From contig JACCGJ010013804.1 of assembly GCA_013407085.1 (NCBI GenBank), positions 20,008 to 84,007 of the forward strand: a stretch of 64,000 nt of DNA, given 5' to 3'. The notes under the pieces were generated by a model that worked only from the letters and a program-made list of their open reading frames with translations, did no database searches and had not been told where the DNA came from. Both the position numbers and the translations under genes were made by a program. Positions 47,430-59,977 of the stretch are shown piece after piece. This DNA comes from Atriophallophorus winterbourni. Its lineage: Eukaryota; Platyhelminthes; Trematoda; Plagiorchiida; Microphallidae. Within the stretch, counting starts at the first letter, position 1. Every line of letters begins with the position of its first letter.

Positions 47430-48445
47430 AAAATACATTTTAATCAATATTAGTTAAACCGTTCATTGAATATGCTGATTTCCTTCCTTCGCCATTTAGC
47501 GGATGTGTGTTGAATATGTGATGCACGATTTAGCACAATTATCATTCGATGTGTTGATCATGTAGTGTTTTAATTTTAGCGGTAAATCAATTCAAGAGCG
47601 CACCGGTCAGCTAGAAGACGATAACACAACGTTAGCAACTTTTGTTCAGTGCACCGGTTGTTATTGTCACCATGTATTAATCACCGTAAAGATTGACCTC
47701 GGAACACTACCGCGTTTTCATTCAAAGTATCGCTGAATCTATGTTTTTATCTCAAAGAGGGTGTGTGATTTGTTTTTTATCTTATACCTTTTTTAAGCAG
47801 TGAGTGCATGATTTTTCCGACTCTCACTGATTATGCAAAAACGGAACACAACATGTGGCTTCTTACGAACAGACTGGCACCATGATACATTACGAGTGAT
47901 TTACGACAAATTTACACTCGCCACAGGCAAATTTGGGTGGACCATCAAACGCAGTAGGTCGAAGTCGAGTGTTTAAATTGATAGTAATGACCTGTGTGAA
48001 GAGCGAAATATGTCACTGCTCGAATTAAAAGTCAAATCAATTAGCATACGAACAAGAAATGCACTAGTATAATGACGAGTTTCTTGTCACTATTTGAAAT
48101 ACCAGCGTTTACCATCCCATTTAAAACGGATGATACAAATGCATTGATTTCATGGTTGTTCATAGAACGTCGCGCTTCTCATATGGCCTCTAACAATCAG
48201 GTCCTGCTCCTAGTCTACAAGCGTTGTCCTGTGAGACTCGGCGTAATTTCTCCTAATAATCTGTGGTCGGAGTGAATTTGAGTGACTGGATCCTCAAAAC
48301 CAGTTTGCTTTGAACGGATTGAGCAGCAAGTCCATGAACGTGGTTTATCTAAGGGATGGGAAACCTTCTTTATGAAAACTGCAACGGCATCTTTGTCTAA
48401 ATTTGTTGACTCAGCTTTTCCTTTAGTTTTAACGGCACCAGTTAC
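47430..48445 (-). repeat. Duplicated block S, copy 1
   Basis: Collinear with 54235-55395. On the minus strand both copies carry an open frame with similar protein text: NLDKDAVAVFIKKVSHPLDK and SWTCCSIRSKQTGFEDPV here, NLDNDAVVVVRKKAYLRLDK and SWTCCSNRPKQTGFEATV in the other. The protein was not recognised. Both copies lie downstream of minus-strand gypsy fragments, so the block could be element sequence or shared flank. Confidence 0.65.
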
Positions 48446-48823
48446 ACAGTAAACTATGTATATTGGAATTAAAATGTCGACAACTAAAAACGAATATTGT
48501 TTGAACTTCGACGGGCTGTTAGTTATGCACACAAAAGTGTTTTTGTCCCATATTACACCCTGGGTTCAATTTATACGTATATAATTTTACGCATCGCTCA
48601 ACGCGTGCGATACGTTCCGAATGATGGAATAATGAGAATAGCGCGAAATTGTAAAAATAACCTTATCCTAGGCAATATGGACATTGTCCCTGAAGGCTAA
48701 GTGACTTAATTTTTTACACTGCGGCCTATATAATTGACAGAAGAATGGAGTGGTTGCTAAATGATTCAGATTTACTGATAATCCGCCAACATTTGAATAT
48801 GTTTTGAATGCATAAAATTACAT

Positions 48824-49177
48824 TGTTATGAACTGTATTCGAGAGACAGTTGTGCCAAGTGATAAACTAGATGATACGAGATACCAATCCCACTGATACA
48901 GAGAACAGTCAACACAGGATGGTTAGGAAATGACCATGCCAAGACTCAGGACACAGGTTAGCAGGTCCTAGAGCTGGACAACCAAGTGTTTATATAGAGG
49001 ACAGAAAGAGGTGTGCGCAGTAAGCAGCAAAGTAATCCGTGAAGAGTAAGACAACGCACGGTCGGATAAGGACATTGAAGCGTACGGTTACAACATGCCA
49101 CAGAATGCATCCGCACTGTTGAGATAAGGAAATTACCGAGGTCGCACGTGTCGTGGATGAGGTCAACTCAACCAACA
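48824..49177 (-). repeat. 3' LTR of gypsy fragment B
   Basis: On the minus strand it starts TGTTGGTTGAGTTGACC after the purine tract GGGAGA and ends ACAGTTCATAACA, 354 bp with TGTT/AACA ends. It contains a TATATAAACAC box at about 48986-48996, probably the LTR promoter. Confidence 0.7.
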
Positions 49178-50780
49178 TCTCCCGGCGTAAAACGTTTGTA
49201 CGCCGTCCTCCTAGAGCCAACCGGTAACCCGGCTGGTGGTTTGCGAATTCTCTCGCTTCTCCAGAGGTTAACTGGATGTGATGTTTCTGTGGTTTCTGTG
49301 GTTTGAACGGGGAATCCAAATGTGTCCAGTAATACATCAAGTGACACGCTTGCATCAACCGGTTTTTCGCATTGAGTATTGGTAGGTGCAGGACGTAAAT
49401 GGTTGCGATGGCGTAAACATACACCATCTGGGCCAGTCACTTAATACACAACTGAACCTCGAAGATTAGTGATTCGTCCATAAACGGAAGGATTCATGTT
49501 CGGGCGATGGTCACAAACCCAAACATAGGTCCCATTACTATGTGTATAACTGTTTTTCACAGAACTTTCTTCTTTGTCTTCGGTTTGAGTTGGTAGCATA
49601 CTAGTTAGAATTGTACGCAGATTACGCACCGTGAGAACTCTTATTGGCGACAGCTTGTTAGGCAAAACTGGATGCAATGCGGACCGTTAGAACCGTAGAA
49701 ATCGTTGGAACACTTCCATAGTTGTCCCCAACCCACGCGCTTTTAAGGGTGCACGTCTGAATGTGCCAACAAAGCGTTCCGCTTGACTGTTGGATTGGGG
49801 GTGGTAGGGAAAAGACAGGAGGTGATTAATATTGTGTGCTCTACGGAACTGTTTAAAAGGGTTCGAGGAGAATTGAAAACAGTTGTCGCAAACAATGGTG
49901 TTTGGTAAGCCATGTTCACTGAAGTTTTTCTTCAGTTTATTGATGGTATGGTTGCAGTTTTCGGGTTCACAGGAGTAATTTTTGGCAATTTTGAATGAGC
50001 GTCAACCATAATCAGAAAGGATTCATTATCGATTGGCCGGCGAAACCACTGTGAACTCGATCCTACGGTTGGAATTTGGGCGGCCTTGGAATAGGATGTT
50101 GACGAAAGTAGATTTCGCAGCTTGTTGGCACCCAGAGCAGAGAACGAACCACATGTTCGAAATCTTTGTCGATGCCCAGTTATAACACATGAGATATTGC
50201 TATTGCTTTCATTCGACCGTTTCCGGGGTGCCTCAGATGGAATTGTCTGAGAACTCAAAAACGGGAGAGAAGGGAATTATTACAGGGTTAGTTAAATGAG
50301 ACAATTATTAATGATAGAAAGGGAACTATCTCGTCTCGAGAGGGACAATAATGGAACCTTTCGAATTTTGTGTGGCTATTTCGTTTGTGTGTATTGGATG
50401 GCTCTCCGAAGAATGGGGTCTGATCTTGTTTCCCTCTTAATATCCGAGACTGTAACCTGGATTGCTCTAACCGCATCAGATAATTAGCGACCGAGTTTTT
50501 GCTCCGCTATGTTAGCAATGAAAAAGTCCTATTCCGTAATCTTGGTGTTTATAATAAGTCTGGAAAGAAAATCTGCTTGGTTGAGTTGTTCTCTTCTTCG
50601 ATACTGTATATCGAAGTCATACTTGAGAAGTTTGATTGCACATCTTTGCAGTACACCTGCCGAATGTGCTGGTATTCCTGTTTTTAAACCGAAAACAGCG
50701 AGTAACCGTTTGTGGCCAGCTGAGAGTATGAAGAGTCGGCCGTGAACGAACCTGTGTTATAATGTATTTTTCGTCGATAT
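48824..50780 (-). pseudogene. Gypsy fragment B (3' half with LTR)
   Basis: Minus-strand remnant, from RNase H end (about 50780-50290) through integrase (50258-49932: NESFLIMVDAHSKLPKITPV; 49677-49441: NLRTILTSMLPTQTEDKEES) to the Pol C-terminus (49440-49168: LRHRNHLRPAPTNTQ, VSLDVLLDTFGFPVQ). Many stops. A 3' LTR follows. The 5' half is missing. Confidence 0.8.
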
Positions 50781-50899
50781 TGCATCAGCGACTATCGTTG
50801 CGTTCTATCATCCTATGCGTTGTCCTTAACCTAAACGCCAGGAAATCAGAACAATACCGGAGTGGAACGTTGATCGGGAGTCCAGGGTCCAAGCGCCCA

Positions 50900-51255
50900 G
50901 TGTGTACATTCAAACGACTTATCTGGAAGTCCTTTCTTGTATGGTTTACCCTTCGCCTTATGCTTTTCGTTATAAACTTTATTTTTCATTGATACATTTC
51001 CCCGATCCGACACAGACCCTTTCCAACATATTGCTAGTACAGGTTTCTGCGAAGTGTGCATTGGTGCGACACATATTCGACGGCAGAACACCACAGTTCT
51101 TTGCAGTCAACTCTCGTTTGTTAATTATTGCCGTGCACAGGTTTATTTTCTTTGAGAATAAGTTGCACAACTGCACTTCAATTATGCATATGACTGCCAG
51201 ACGTTGTTGGATATTACGTTAGAAATTACTTTCTGCCAATCCAACCCCATAGAAT
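50900..51255. repeat. Dispersed repeat, copy 2 of 2
   Basis: Matches 47050-47405 over its whole length with scattered substitutions, next to gypsy fragment B. Confidence 0.7.
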
Positions 51256-51784
51256 TCGAGTTAGTTTTTATCCCAGAATCTTCCGCTTGACTTGGATTCG
51301 ACTTGAGTCCAGTAATATGAACTAAACATGTTTTCAATCGTTTCCGCATCGTGCTACTAGAACACAAGATGCCTTACTTTGTCAGCTTCTCCTAGACGTG
51401 CGGTCTTCGTGCTATTCCCGGCCAACCAGTTTTTATATTTTCTCAAAGTTACCGGTTAACGGATCACTCATTTTGGCAGTCCGTTGGCTTACCTCAGGCT
51501 TAACAGATAGGTCTCCGGTTGTAATGTTGGACCATCAAATATAATGATTGTCAGTTGTTACTGTTATCGTTATCGTTATTGAAAACATATGACGGATGCT
51601 CTGTGGTTGATAAGTGGCCATTGAAATTGGGTGATAATCATTTAGCGCTTTTCGATAGTCACAGTCCCCAACTCCCAATGGCAAAGCAATAGTTATAGAT
51701 TGTTTGTATAGCGTTTTACCCAGTGACTCCAGGGTCAATAGATTCCGAACAAATTTGTGTGTATATTCACACAAACACTCGGTG

Positions 51785-53035
51785 TATCAAAAGACATACT
51801 GTTGGTCTTGAAAAACGTAATCGCTATTATTGATCACAAATGCAAAATTTATAACGCCTCTTCACACGCTTTCACAAGTTTCCCAGCGACCAAAATTGGA
51901 AATTTCGAAGCTTAGACGTGTCAAGCATCTCCACAAGATAAATATCGGAATTCTTAGGTGTTCATAATCATCATTTATGCAAGTTAAAGTTGTGCATTTA
52001 AATAGCAGTTAGAATAGTAAACTTCTTTCGTAATCACGCAGACAACAGTTCTTCATAACCGACCATTCTTTTAGAAGCTTTTCAACCTTGTCAAATTTTC
52101 TCCAAGTGTATTGTTACTCCGGAATAGGGATGCAGACTTCACAAAAGTTTAAGATTGACCGGACAGCCAGGAGTGCATTCAACTGGCATATTCTAACTTT
52201 TAGCTTAAAACTAAGTTGCTGCAATCAGATAGTAGATCACAAACTAAATAGAGTAATTTTAATTCTGTTAGACATCTAGAAACGAACCAACTTTTGGAAG
52301 TTGCCCGACATGGATTTCGCAGAAATCGCTTTTGTCTAACAAATTAACTGACAAGCTTAGACGATTGGACGAGGATTGATGATGCGGGTGGCTATATTCA
52401 TGCGTCCTACCTGTAAATTTCTAAAGCTTTTGACAGAGTTGTTTATAATTTACTCTTGAACAAGCTGAAGAAACACGATATTTTTGGAAGGCTATACGAA
52501 TTGATAAGGGATTACCTCAGCAAAAGATACATCCGCGTTCGTGCCGACGAAGAACATCCACACGTACTCGTTGTATGACAAGACATACTGTTGGTCTTGC
52601 AAAACCTAATTGCTTTTATTGACCACAAGTGCAAAATTAAAAACGCCTATTCGACCGCTTACACAAGTTTTCCGGCAAACAAAATTGGAAATTTCGAAGC
52701 CTTGACCAGTCAAGCAGCTCGTCCTGATAAATCTTCCAATTCTTAGGTGTTCATGATCATTATTTATCCAAGTGAAATGTAAACGTTTTACGTAATCATG
52801 CACACAACAGTTCTTAATAATCGAGTGTTGTTTAGTAATCCATTCGAAATTGTGAAATTTACTCCAAGTGTTGTGTTACTCCGGAATGAGGATGCAGACT
52901 TTACATAAAATTCAAGATTGTCAAGACTTCCGCGAGTGCGTTGAACTGGCATATTCTAACTTTTAGCTTGAAACTAATCTGTGGCAATCAGATAGTATGT
53001 TCTCAAACGAAATAGAGTCATTTTAGTTTCGTTAG
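51785..53035 (+). repeat. Direct repeats (~480 bp) flanking a CR1 fragment
   Basis: 51785-52265 and 52572-53035 are clear direct repeats (shared GACATACTGTTGGTCTTG, AAAATTGGAAATTTCGAAGC, TTCTTAGGTGTTCAT, TTACTCCGGAAT). They flank the CR1 fragment at 52267-52560. The second copy lacks about 40 bp. Confidence 0.85.
52267..52560 (+). pseudogene. CR1-like reverse transcriptase fragment
   Basis: Nucleotide match to 19240-19520 of the broken CR1-like element, for example GACATGGATTTCGCAGAAAT and CGATTGGACGAGGATTG. It carries stops and ends abruptly at both sides. Confidence 0.85.
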
Positions 53036-53754
53036 ATTAACCTTTAGTTATTATGTTAACTCTATACTTACTAAAGTACGCAGGATATCCTTTTACACAT
53101 TTCGTCTTCGTTAGACCCTAACTAAACTCTCATTTCATCCTCATCTTTTATGTTTGTCAGCCGAAATTTTATCTGCACTCCTTTCAAAATACTTTGTGAT
53201 TATAATAATGTGTATCTAAAATATCATCTTGTAAATTATTGTGGAACATCACTTTTCTTCTTCATTTTCTTATCGTTAATTGCCATCTTAATCTTTTTCT
53301 ACAATTCCATCAAAACATCACTATATCAGCCATCTTATAACTCTTTTACCTCAAGAAGTGTTCTGCCGACGGATCTCCACTAAGACATTTGGTTCATGAG
53401 TGTGATGAGAAAGTGACACGTGTACATATTTTAGCCCTTTACATTCCAAGTTCCGGTATTGAATGTCGGCACCATTTTTGACCTACGTGCTATCTTTCTT
53501 TGAACGTCCTCACCTCAACATCTGATTGACTCACCTTTCTTGGCAATATTTAGTGCGAAATTGAATTTAAATGTGCAGATGAACATTCTTCGTGAGACCT
53601 ACATTTAAAAGACTCTACTCGTCATATACTATTTTCCCACATTTTCATTCACACCGTAATCATGTGGTTTTGTGAAAGTATTAACATTTTAACTAGAAAT
53701 AAGTTATCACAGTCAAACGTTCATAGTCATTGAACAATCAATAAAAATTATCTT

Positions 53755-53985
53755 GTTGATGAACCATATTTGCGATTGTATGCCACTGTTGGATAGGGTT
53801 GGTGCGAACAACCAGTTCAATCCCATGAGCGAAAACGCACGTAGATGGAGTTCAACCCATAATATTGAACAAACATACTCATTTGCATGCATTTCCATCA
53901 CACAACCACACAAGGCACAATCATGTAGTTACAGTAAAATCAGGATCCACATGTCAAAACAGTGGACTAATTGTAATTAAGATTT
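53755..53985 (-). repeat. Single hammerhead-repeat unit, core deleted
   Basis: TATGCCACTGTTGGATAGGG, TTCAATCCCATGAGCG, CATTTGCATGCATTTCC and AGGATCCACATG in the normal order, but the stretch that should hold the ribozyme is deleted. Confidence 0.7.
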
Positions 53986-54234
53986 GTGCGTATATCCCAC
54001 TGACGTGTGCAAACACCCCGTTACGGTTGCGGGGTTTGTGTGATTCAAATGCATACTAATGAGGAACATTATATCACTGAGGATTGAAATTTGACAAACA
54101 AAAACCAATTAAAAATTCACTCAGTTGAGAGTATCATCACAGTATCTTCCACCCGTAGAGCAATGACGTTTCTCTTTCGCCATATACAAATAATATCGAC
54201 GTAAAACAGACACGAAAAACTGTTCACCCCAAAA

Positions 54235-55395
54235 ATAAATTTTAATAAATATTAGTTAAACCATTCATTGAATATGCTGATTTCTTTCCTTCGACACTGA
54301 CAGTGCTTTGCTTCTATTTGCGATTTTTATGATTCATATGATGCACGATTTAGCACAATTATCATTCAATGTGTTGATCGTGTGTTGTTCATTTTAGCGG
54401 TAAATCAATTCCAGAGAGCACCGGTAACTTAGATCGCGATTAACACAACGTTAGCAACTTTGGTTCAGTGCACCGGTTGCTATCGTTATCATGTTTTGAT
54501 CATCGTAAAAATTGACCTCGGAACACTACCGCGTTTTCATTCAAAGTATCGCTGAGTCTGTGTTTTTATCTCAAAGATGGTGTGTGATTTGTTTTTTATC
54601 TTAAACCTGTTTTAGTCAGTGAGTGCATGATTTCTACGACAGTCATTGATTATGCAAAACAGAATACAACATGTGGCTTCTTATCTGCAGACTGGTACAA
54701 TGATACACTACGAGTGATTTACGGTACACTGACCGTGCTTTGCTTCTATTTGCGATTTTGTACGTTTCTTATGCGCATAACGTCTTTTTTCTATTACTTG
54801 ACACATTCAAACTCACCACTGATAAATGTGGGTTGACCAACAAGCACAGTGGGTCGAAGTAGAATGTTCCAATCAATAGTAATGACGCGTTTGAAGTGCG
54901 AAGGATGACAATGCTAGAATTATTAGTCAATTCAACAAGCTTACGTACAAGAAATGCACTAGTATAGTGACATTTTTCTTGTCACTATTTGAACCACCAG
55001 CGTTTACCATCCCATTTTAAACGGATGATACAAATGCGTTGATTTCATGGTTGTTCATAGAAGAAATGGATTTGCGAAAATGTTCTCTTTTCCGGAAATT
55101 CTCTAACGACGCGCTTCTCATATGGCCTCTGACAATCAAGTCCAGCTCCTGGTCTACAAGCGTTGTCCTATGTGGCTCGGCGTAATTTCTCCTAATAATC
55201 TGTGGTAGGAGTGAATTCGAGTGACTGTAGCCTCAAAACCAGTTTGCTTCGGGCGGTTGGAGCAGCAAGTCCATGAAGGCGGTTTATCTAAGCGAAGGTA
55301 TGCCTTCTTTCTGACAACTACAACGGCATCGTTGTCTAAATTTATTGACTTAGCTTTTCCTTTAGTTTTATCGGCCCCAGTTACACAGAAAACCA
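54235..55395 (-). repeat. Duplicated block S, copy 2
   Basis: Second copy of the block at 47430-48445. Its minus-strand frame 55519-55154 is open across the shared protein region. A short internal repeat (GTGCTTTGCTTCTATTTGCG at about 54304 and 54735) marks an insertion relative to copy 1. Confidence 0.65.
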
Positions 55396-55429
55396 TATTG
55401 AAAAAGCACCGTATTACATCGATTAAGGA

Positions 55430-56240
55430 GATTACCGAGGTCGCTCGTGTCTTTTTTGAGCTCACCTGATCCCACACCTTCTCTCGTAAAACGTTCGTAC
55501 TTTGTCTTCCTAGGGCCAACCTGTAACCCGACTGCTAGTTTACGAATTCTCTCGCCTTTCCTGAGGTTAACTGGATGTTTCGTTTTGGTGGTTTTTGTGG
55601 TTGGAACAGGGAATCCAAATGTGTCCAGTAATATATTCAGTTAGTCGTTTGCATCAACTGGTGTTTTGCTTTGAGTATTGGTAGGTGCAGGACGTAAATG
55701 CTTGCGATGGCGTAACGATACACTATCTAGCCAGGTCACTTAATAGAGAACTGAAACTCGAATAGTAGTGATTCGTCCATAAATAAAATGATTCCTGTTC
55801 AGGCGATGATCACGAACCCAAACATAGATCCCCTTACTTAGTCTATAACTGTTTTTCACAGAACGTTCTTCTTGGTCTTGGGTTTGAGTTGGTAACATAC
55901 TAGTTGGAGTTGTACGCAATTTACGCCCCATGAGAACTTCTACTGGCGATTGCTTATTAGGCAAACCTGAATGCGGTGCAGACCGCTAGACCAGTAGAAA
56001 TCGTTGAAGCACTTTCATATTTGTCTCCTCTTCACGCGCTTTTAAGGGTGCATGTTAACAAAGCGTTCTGCTAGACTGTTGGATTGTGGGTGGTAGGGAA
56101 GAGATAGGAGGTGATTAATATTGTGTGCTCTACGGAACTGTTCAAAAGGGGTTGAGGAGAATTGCGAACAATTGTCCCAAAAATGGTGTTTGGTAAGCCA
56201 TGTTAACTGAAGTTTTTCTTCAGTTCATTGTTGGTACGGT
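55430..56240 (-). pseudogene. Gypsy fragment C (integrase and C-terminus)
   Basis: Minus strand, homologous to fragment B: NKQSPVEVLMGRKLRTTPTS and MLPTQTQDQEERSVKNSY at 55964-55740, then the C-terminal region to about 55500. Its LTR is cut to a stub (GACCTCGGTAATCTCC) joined directly to block S. Confidence 0.75.
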
Positions 56241-56940
56241 TTTTACGGACAATGGTTTCCAATTCACCAGCATAGTCGTGAAAGACTTTATGTAGATTAA
56301 TGTAATTAATCAACTTTCGACTTCACCTGCGTCAAACGGTTTCACTAAACGTGTTGTTTAAACAATCCAAACAACAGAAAGAAAGCTTGCGAATAAAACT
56401 GGATAGGTGTTTGAGGCCTGCTGCTGCACACCCCTTGATTCAATCCGGAAAATGTCGGCAAAATGTTTGTTAGAAATAGGCTCACGCATTTGGATCTTAT
56501 TTTTCCTGATCAGCGTGCACGAGCTAAGCGAGTTACAGACTAGATATACGTAGACAGTACATCAAAACTGGAACGCGGAGAATAAAATGATGTATATTAA
56601 ACTACCTCATGCACGAACTTGGCGGTTAGGTGCCATTTTACAGAGAACGACAGATGAAGCAATTGTTCAGTTTCAAAACTGACGAGCAGTTTGAATGCAC
56701 ATGGATTTGTAAGACCATGATCGTCTAAAGAATTCATTGTTCTCAAATCAATGGAGACAGAACTTTCACGAGATTACATAATGAGTGACCCAGCGCATCC
56801 AGAAACCTCAGCTGAATTTACCCCCATAGTCATTGTATATGTCTACGCGTGTCTCTAAACCAATATGCATTATATCCAATATGCATTTTTCCCTCTAAAT
56901 ATTCATGTGAAACGAAACTATCTTGATACGTTTTTATTTT
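56240..56940 (+). pseudogene. Gypsy integrase fragment, duplicate of 41540-42260
   Basis: Plus-strand TDNGFQFTSIVVKDFM followed by sequence collinear with 41540-42260. It meets the minus-strand fragment C at about 56240, so two gypsy pieces face each other. Confidence 0.75.
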
Positions 56941-56954
56941 ATTTTCTGACTTCC

Positions 56955-57440
56955 GTACTTGTATGAATCCGCGTCGATGTCTAGAAAATTCCTCTTTCGG
57001 TGTAAGATGAACATTGAATTTATTTTATTGACAACTAACTGTTTAAATCTGCTGGTATTTTTGTATATTTTTACCATTTTTGTTTTACCGAACTACTTGA
57101 AATTATTCGTTCTTGAGCTTATATTTTGTATCTTTATTTGGCCGTTTGCGCGCTATTTGAAGTTGCGATCACTCGTGGTCATTGTTGCTGTTGAATATTG
57201 TTGTTTTTGGATTCAGTACGAAGCGGAATAATTGAGGTTTGCTATTTTCATTGTATAATTATTTTGCTTCAATAGTACCGTACTCATCTCACGTATTGTC
57301 TTGTCAATATTTTGGTGGGCTTGGACGCGTGACTCAACCGTTGGATAAACACATTGGTGTTTATATCGCGACTGAAATCCTTGACGTTGAACTCGATTTT
57401 CCCCGGACCGTATTGGCGGTTACAGTAGTCTTGTCCTGTT
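56955..57440 (+). other. ~480-bp segment absent from copy 1
   Basis: Relative to 42260-42275, copy 2 has about 480 extra bases between CTTCCGTAC and TCCTGTTTATTAAG. They contain a 90-codon hydrophobic open frame (56959-57231). It begins TGTATG and could be an LTR lost from copy 1, but no second copy was found. Confidence 0.4.
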
Positions 57441-57539
57441 TATTAAGTTAAATGATCGTGATCTCTCACACTTTCTCGCTTAATTCGAAGTATTTTTGAA
57501 GCAGCTAACAGTTACATGGAGTATCCGGATTGCAAAGTC

Positions 57540-58026
57540 TGTTCACGTAGGTTTTCCGGTAAGGGTCTATGTTTAGCCGATTCACAGGGTATCGCATGCG
57601 TTGCGATCTTCTTAATGGTTTGCTCGTGTTGGCGTTCGGCTCTGTGACTTGTGATGTGGACTGTGGCAAGCCAAATGTGTCTAGTAATAGGTGTAATGGC
57701 GCTTCACAATTTTCAGTCTGGTTCTCAGTAGACTTCGTCAGGCGGCTTCAGATATGATTGACATGTCTTTTTTGTATCACTCCCCCAGAACGGACCTTTA
57801 AAAGAACGGTTCCGACATGCTGTATAATAACGGCAGGCTCCCAGTTTGAGCCGTTTCTTCGGAACATGCGTACATAAACCGAATCTCCAGACTTGTAGAC
57901 TCTTTTGTGTTTGGTGGGTGCGTCGGGGTTTAATTGAGTGTCAGATCGTGGATTAGTATTTGGTAGCATGGCCTCATTTGCTGTTCGTATGGGTCGTCCC
58001 AGAAAACAATCGGCTAGTGACAGTTT
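57540..58026 (-). pseudogene. Element D integrase C-terminus and Pol tail
   Basis: Continuous in frame with the RNA-binding-protein fragment: LADCFLGRPIRTANEAMLPN, then SGDSVYVRMFRRNGSNWEPA and GGVIQKRHVNHI. These match AELFLGRPLRTIHSAMLPK, GDRVYVRSF and KHIRHVNHIRPR in the intact element. After a frameshift the tail HLLLDTFGLPQSTSQVTE continues to about 57540. Confidence 0.85.
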
Positions 58027-58648
58027 ATTCAGCGTTGCTGGATTTTCAAAATGTGACCTACGAGCAATGCCTCTTCCGCGGTCACCTCTAAAACCAGATG
58101 CTGCATTTGGCCCGCCTGTTCCGCGAGCACCACGTGGGCCTTTTGCGCCACGCACACGCCTAAATCCACGAGAGCCGAATCCGCGAGGTGGTCGACAACT
58201 TTCATTCAACCGATCCGTGAACGCAACGTTGATTTCATATTTATCCTCCACCGGAATTCCCTTGCTTTGATGTTTATTCAAATCTTTTTCTTCAGAAGCC
58301 TCAACAATTTTGCGGTGTACCACTCTGTTTTTTTAAAACGTCTTTTTCATCATAAGCTTTTCGTGTACCCTTCGTTGCAACAGTAATCACGGGATTTGTT
58401 GATGAACGCATTGCTTTGTATTCTTCAAGGGTATGCATCTTTGGTTCTTCTGGCACTTCATTGTTTTCGTGCGACGCAACATGTTCATTTGCCTCAAGAA
58501 CCTCTGCACCATTTTCAGCGTGACCACCCGGAGATTGCTCATTGCTGAGCAGTCCAGACCGTTGACTTTTAAATTAACCAGATGGTTCTCGATAATCCGT
58601 GTATGCAAAATCATGCCCTCTGAAGGGACGGCCGCGTCCACGACTCTC
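58027..58648 (-). pseudogene. SERBP1/HABP4-like fragment captured by gypsy
   Basis: Encodes ESRGRGRPFRGHDFAYTDYR, NEVPEEPKMHTLEEYKAM, NRVVHRKIVEASEEKDLNK, KYEINVAFTDRL, an RG-rich box RPPRGFGSRGFRR...GAKGPRGARGTGG, and ARRSHFENPATLN. The PKxxTLEEYK segment, the LEINF-like block and the closing RG box are in the order found in SERBP1/HABP4 (PAI-RBP1) ribosome- and mRNA-binding proteins. It lacks introns, the start, and the acidic C-terminal end of that family. The 5' part shares the frame of the protease before it and the 3' part the frame of the integrase after it. Damage is one TGA at the junction, one TAA near 58575, and a frameshift at a seven-A run near 58330. Confidence 0.75.
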
Positions 58649-58659
58649 AGTTCAATTGC

Positions 58660-59976
58660 AAATGTTACTAAACGGCACATCCCATAACTTCAACATTTCT
58701 ATGCAGTCTATTCCCAAAACATTTAGGTGGTCGTTAGCTGCCACATAGCACACACCAGAACATTGTTGACCTCGAAACTTGAAAAAACATGTCAACTCAC
58801 CGAGAAACGCGAGATTATCTCCTGAGGCGTTCTTAGCAATGCGAGATGTAGACTGCAGCTGTGGCTCACCGATAGATTTCCAAGTTTTTCGTGAGATAAT
58901 TATGATATCTGAGGCCGTGTCGAGTTGTAATGTTACCTTCTGGTCGTTTATCTAGATGGAAATATATTTTGGAATACTGCGGAACAATTCACTATTTGTA
59001 GAGAATATGGCATTTGACTGTCTTCTGTTAAGGTTTCTCTGGGAATTCGTATAGCCACTGTTTTCTCCTTGTCTATAATTGCCATATGTTTTACAGCGTT
59101 TTGAGTTAAACGGGCAAAAACGTGCAAAGTGCCACTGGCCACAATTCCAGCAGGGTGTTCTTGGTTTTGATGATCTTATTTGGTTGAACATTTTCTGACC
59201 GTCTCGTCGGAATTTCGTTATTTTGTCAACAATTGAAACATCGTTTGACGTTGTGGCTGTCTGAATCCTTTGTGAATCTTCCTTAAGATTTATTAAGCGT
59301 AGGTATTCTGTCGTGAGCTCTTCAACAGATAGCTGGGCAGTGTCCAGTTTCGACAACAGTCTTGTTCGCGTATCGGCATCACTTGATGAAGTTAATCCGG
59401 AAACAAAAATGAGTGACTAGAACTGATCATCTGATATACTTTTTAACTGAAATCGTTCATATTCGCGGTTGATTCGGCCGGCATACGATAAACTGTCTTC
59501 ATCTGATGCTTTGTTTATTTTGAGAAAATTGTACCGAATGTTGAAAAGAGATGATCTTCGCCAAACATAACTTTAAGCTTGGTAACTGTCTCTTCGAGTG
59601 TGAAATCTCTTGGAGTTTTAGGGAGAATGAAGTTGCAATATTGTGAATGTTCTGAAGGGCCAAGCGTTTGCATCAATAATCTGACTTTTGCGTCTTTGTC
59701 CAATGTAGAACCATCGACAAGAAATATATCTTCATAACGTGCCTACCATGATTGAAAAGTGATACCGCAGTTTAGGTCATAATTGAATTCTTGGATGCTC
59801 TTTGCCAATGTTTCTTTTAAATGCGGTTCTGCATGTTCTTGAGTATTTAAATTAAGTTTCGACAAGAAAGCATCAAATAGTTTCATTTGGCGTTTCTCCG
59901 ATTCTCTGATAAAACGAACGATTTCTTCATTCAGGCTCATCCCGCAACTGTTTTGAATGTTAATCCCTGTCGCCAA
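58660..59976 (-). pseudogene. Element D Gag and protease
   Basis: Starts MATGINIQNSCGMSLNEEIV, then LGPSEHSQYCNFILPKTPRD and LTTEYLRLINLKEDSQRIQ, each matching the intact Gag. The zinc knuckle and LDTASD protease follow, to LWDVPFSNICN. Several stops and shifts. The second zinc knuckle of the intact element is degraded here. Confidence 0.85.
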
Positions 59977-59977
59977 T

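Noticed and set aside
57938..58270. 110-codon plus-strand frame rich in Arg and Pro
   Set aside because: It is the antisense shadow of the RG-rich SERBP1-like fragment.
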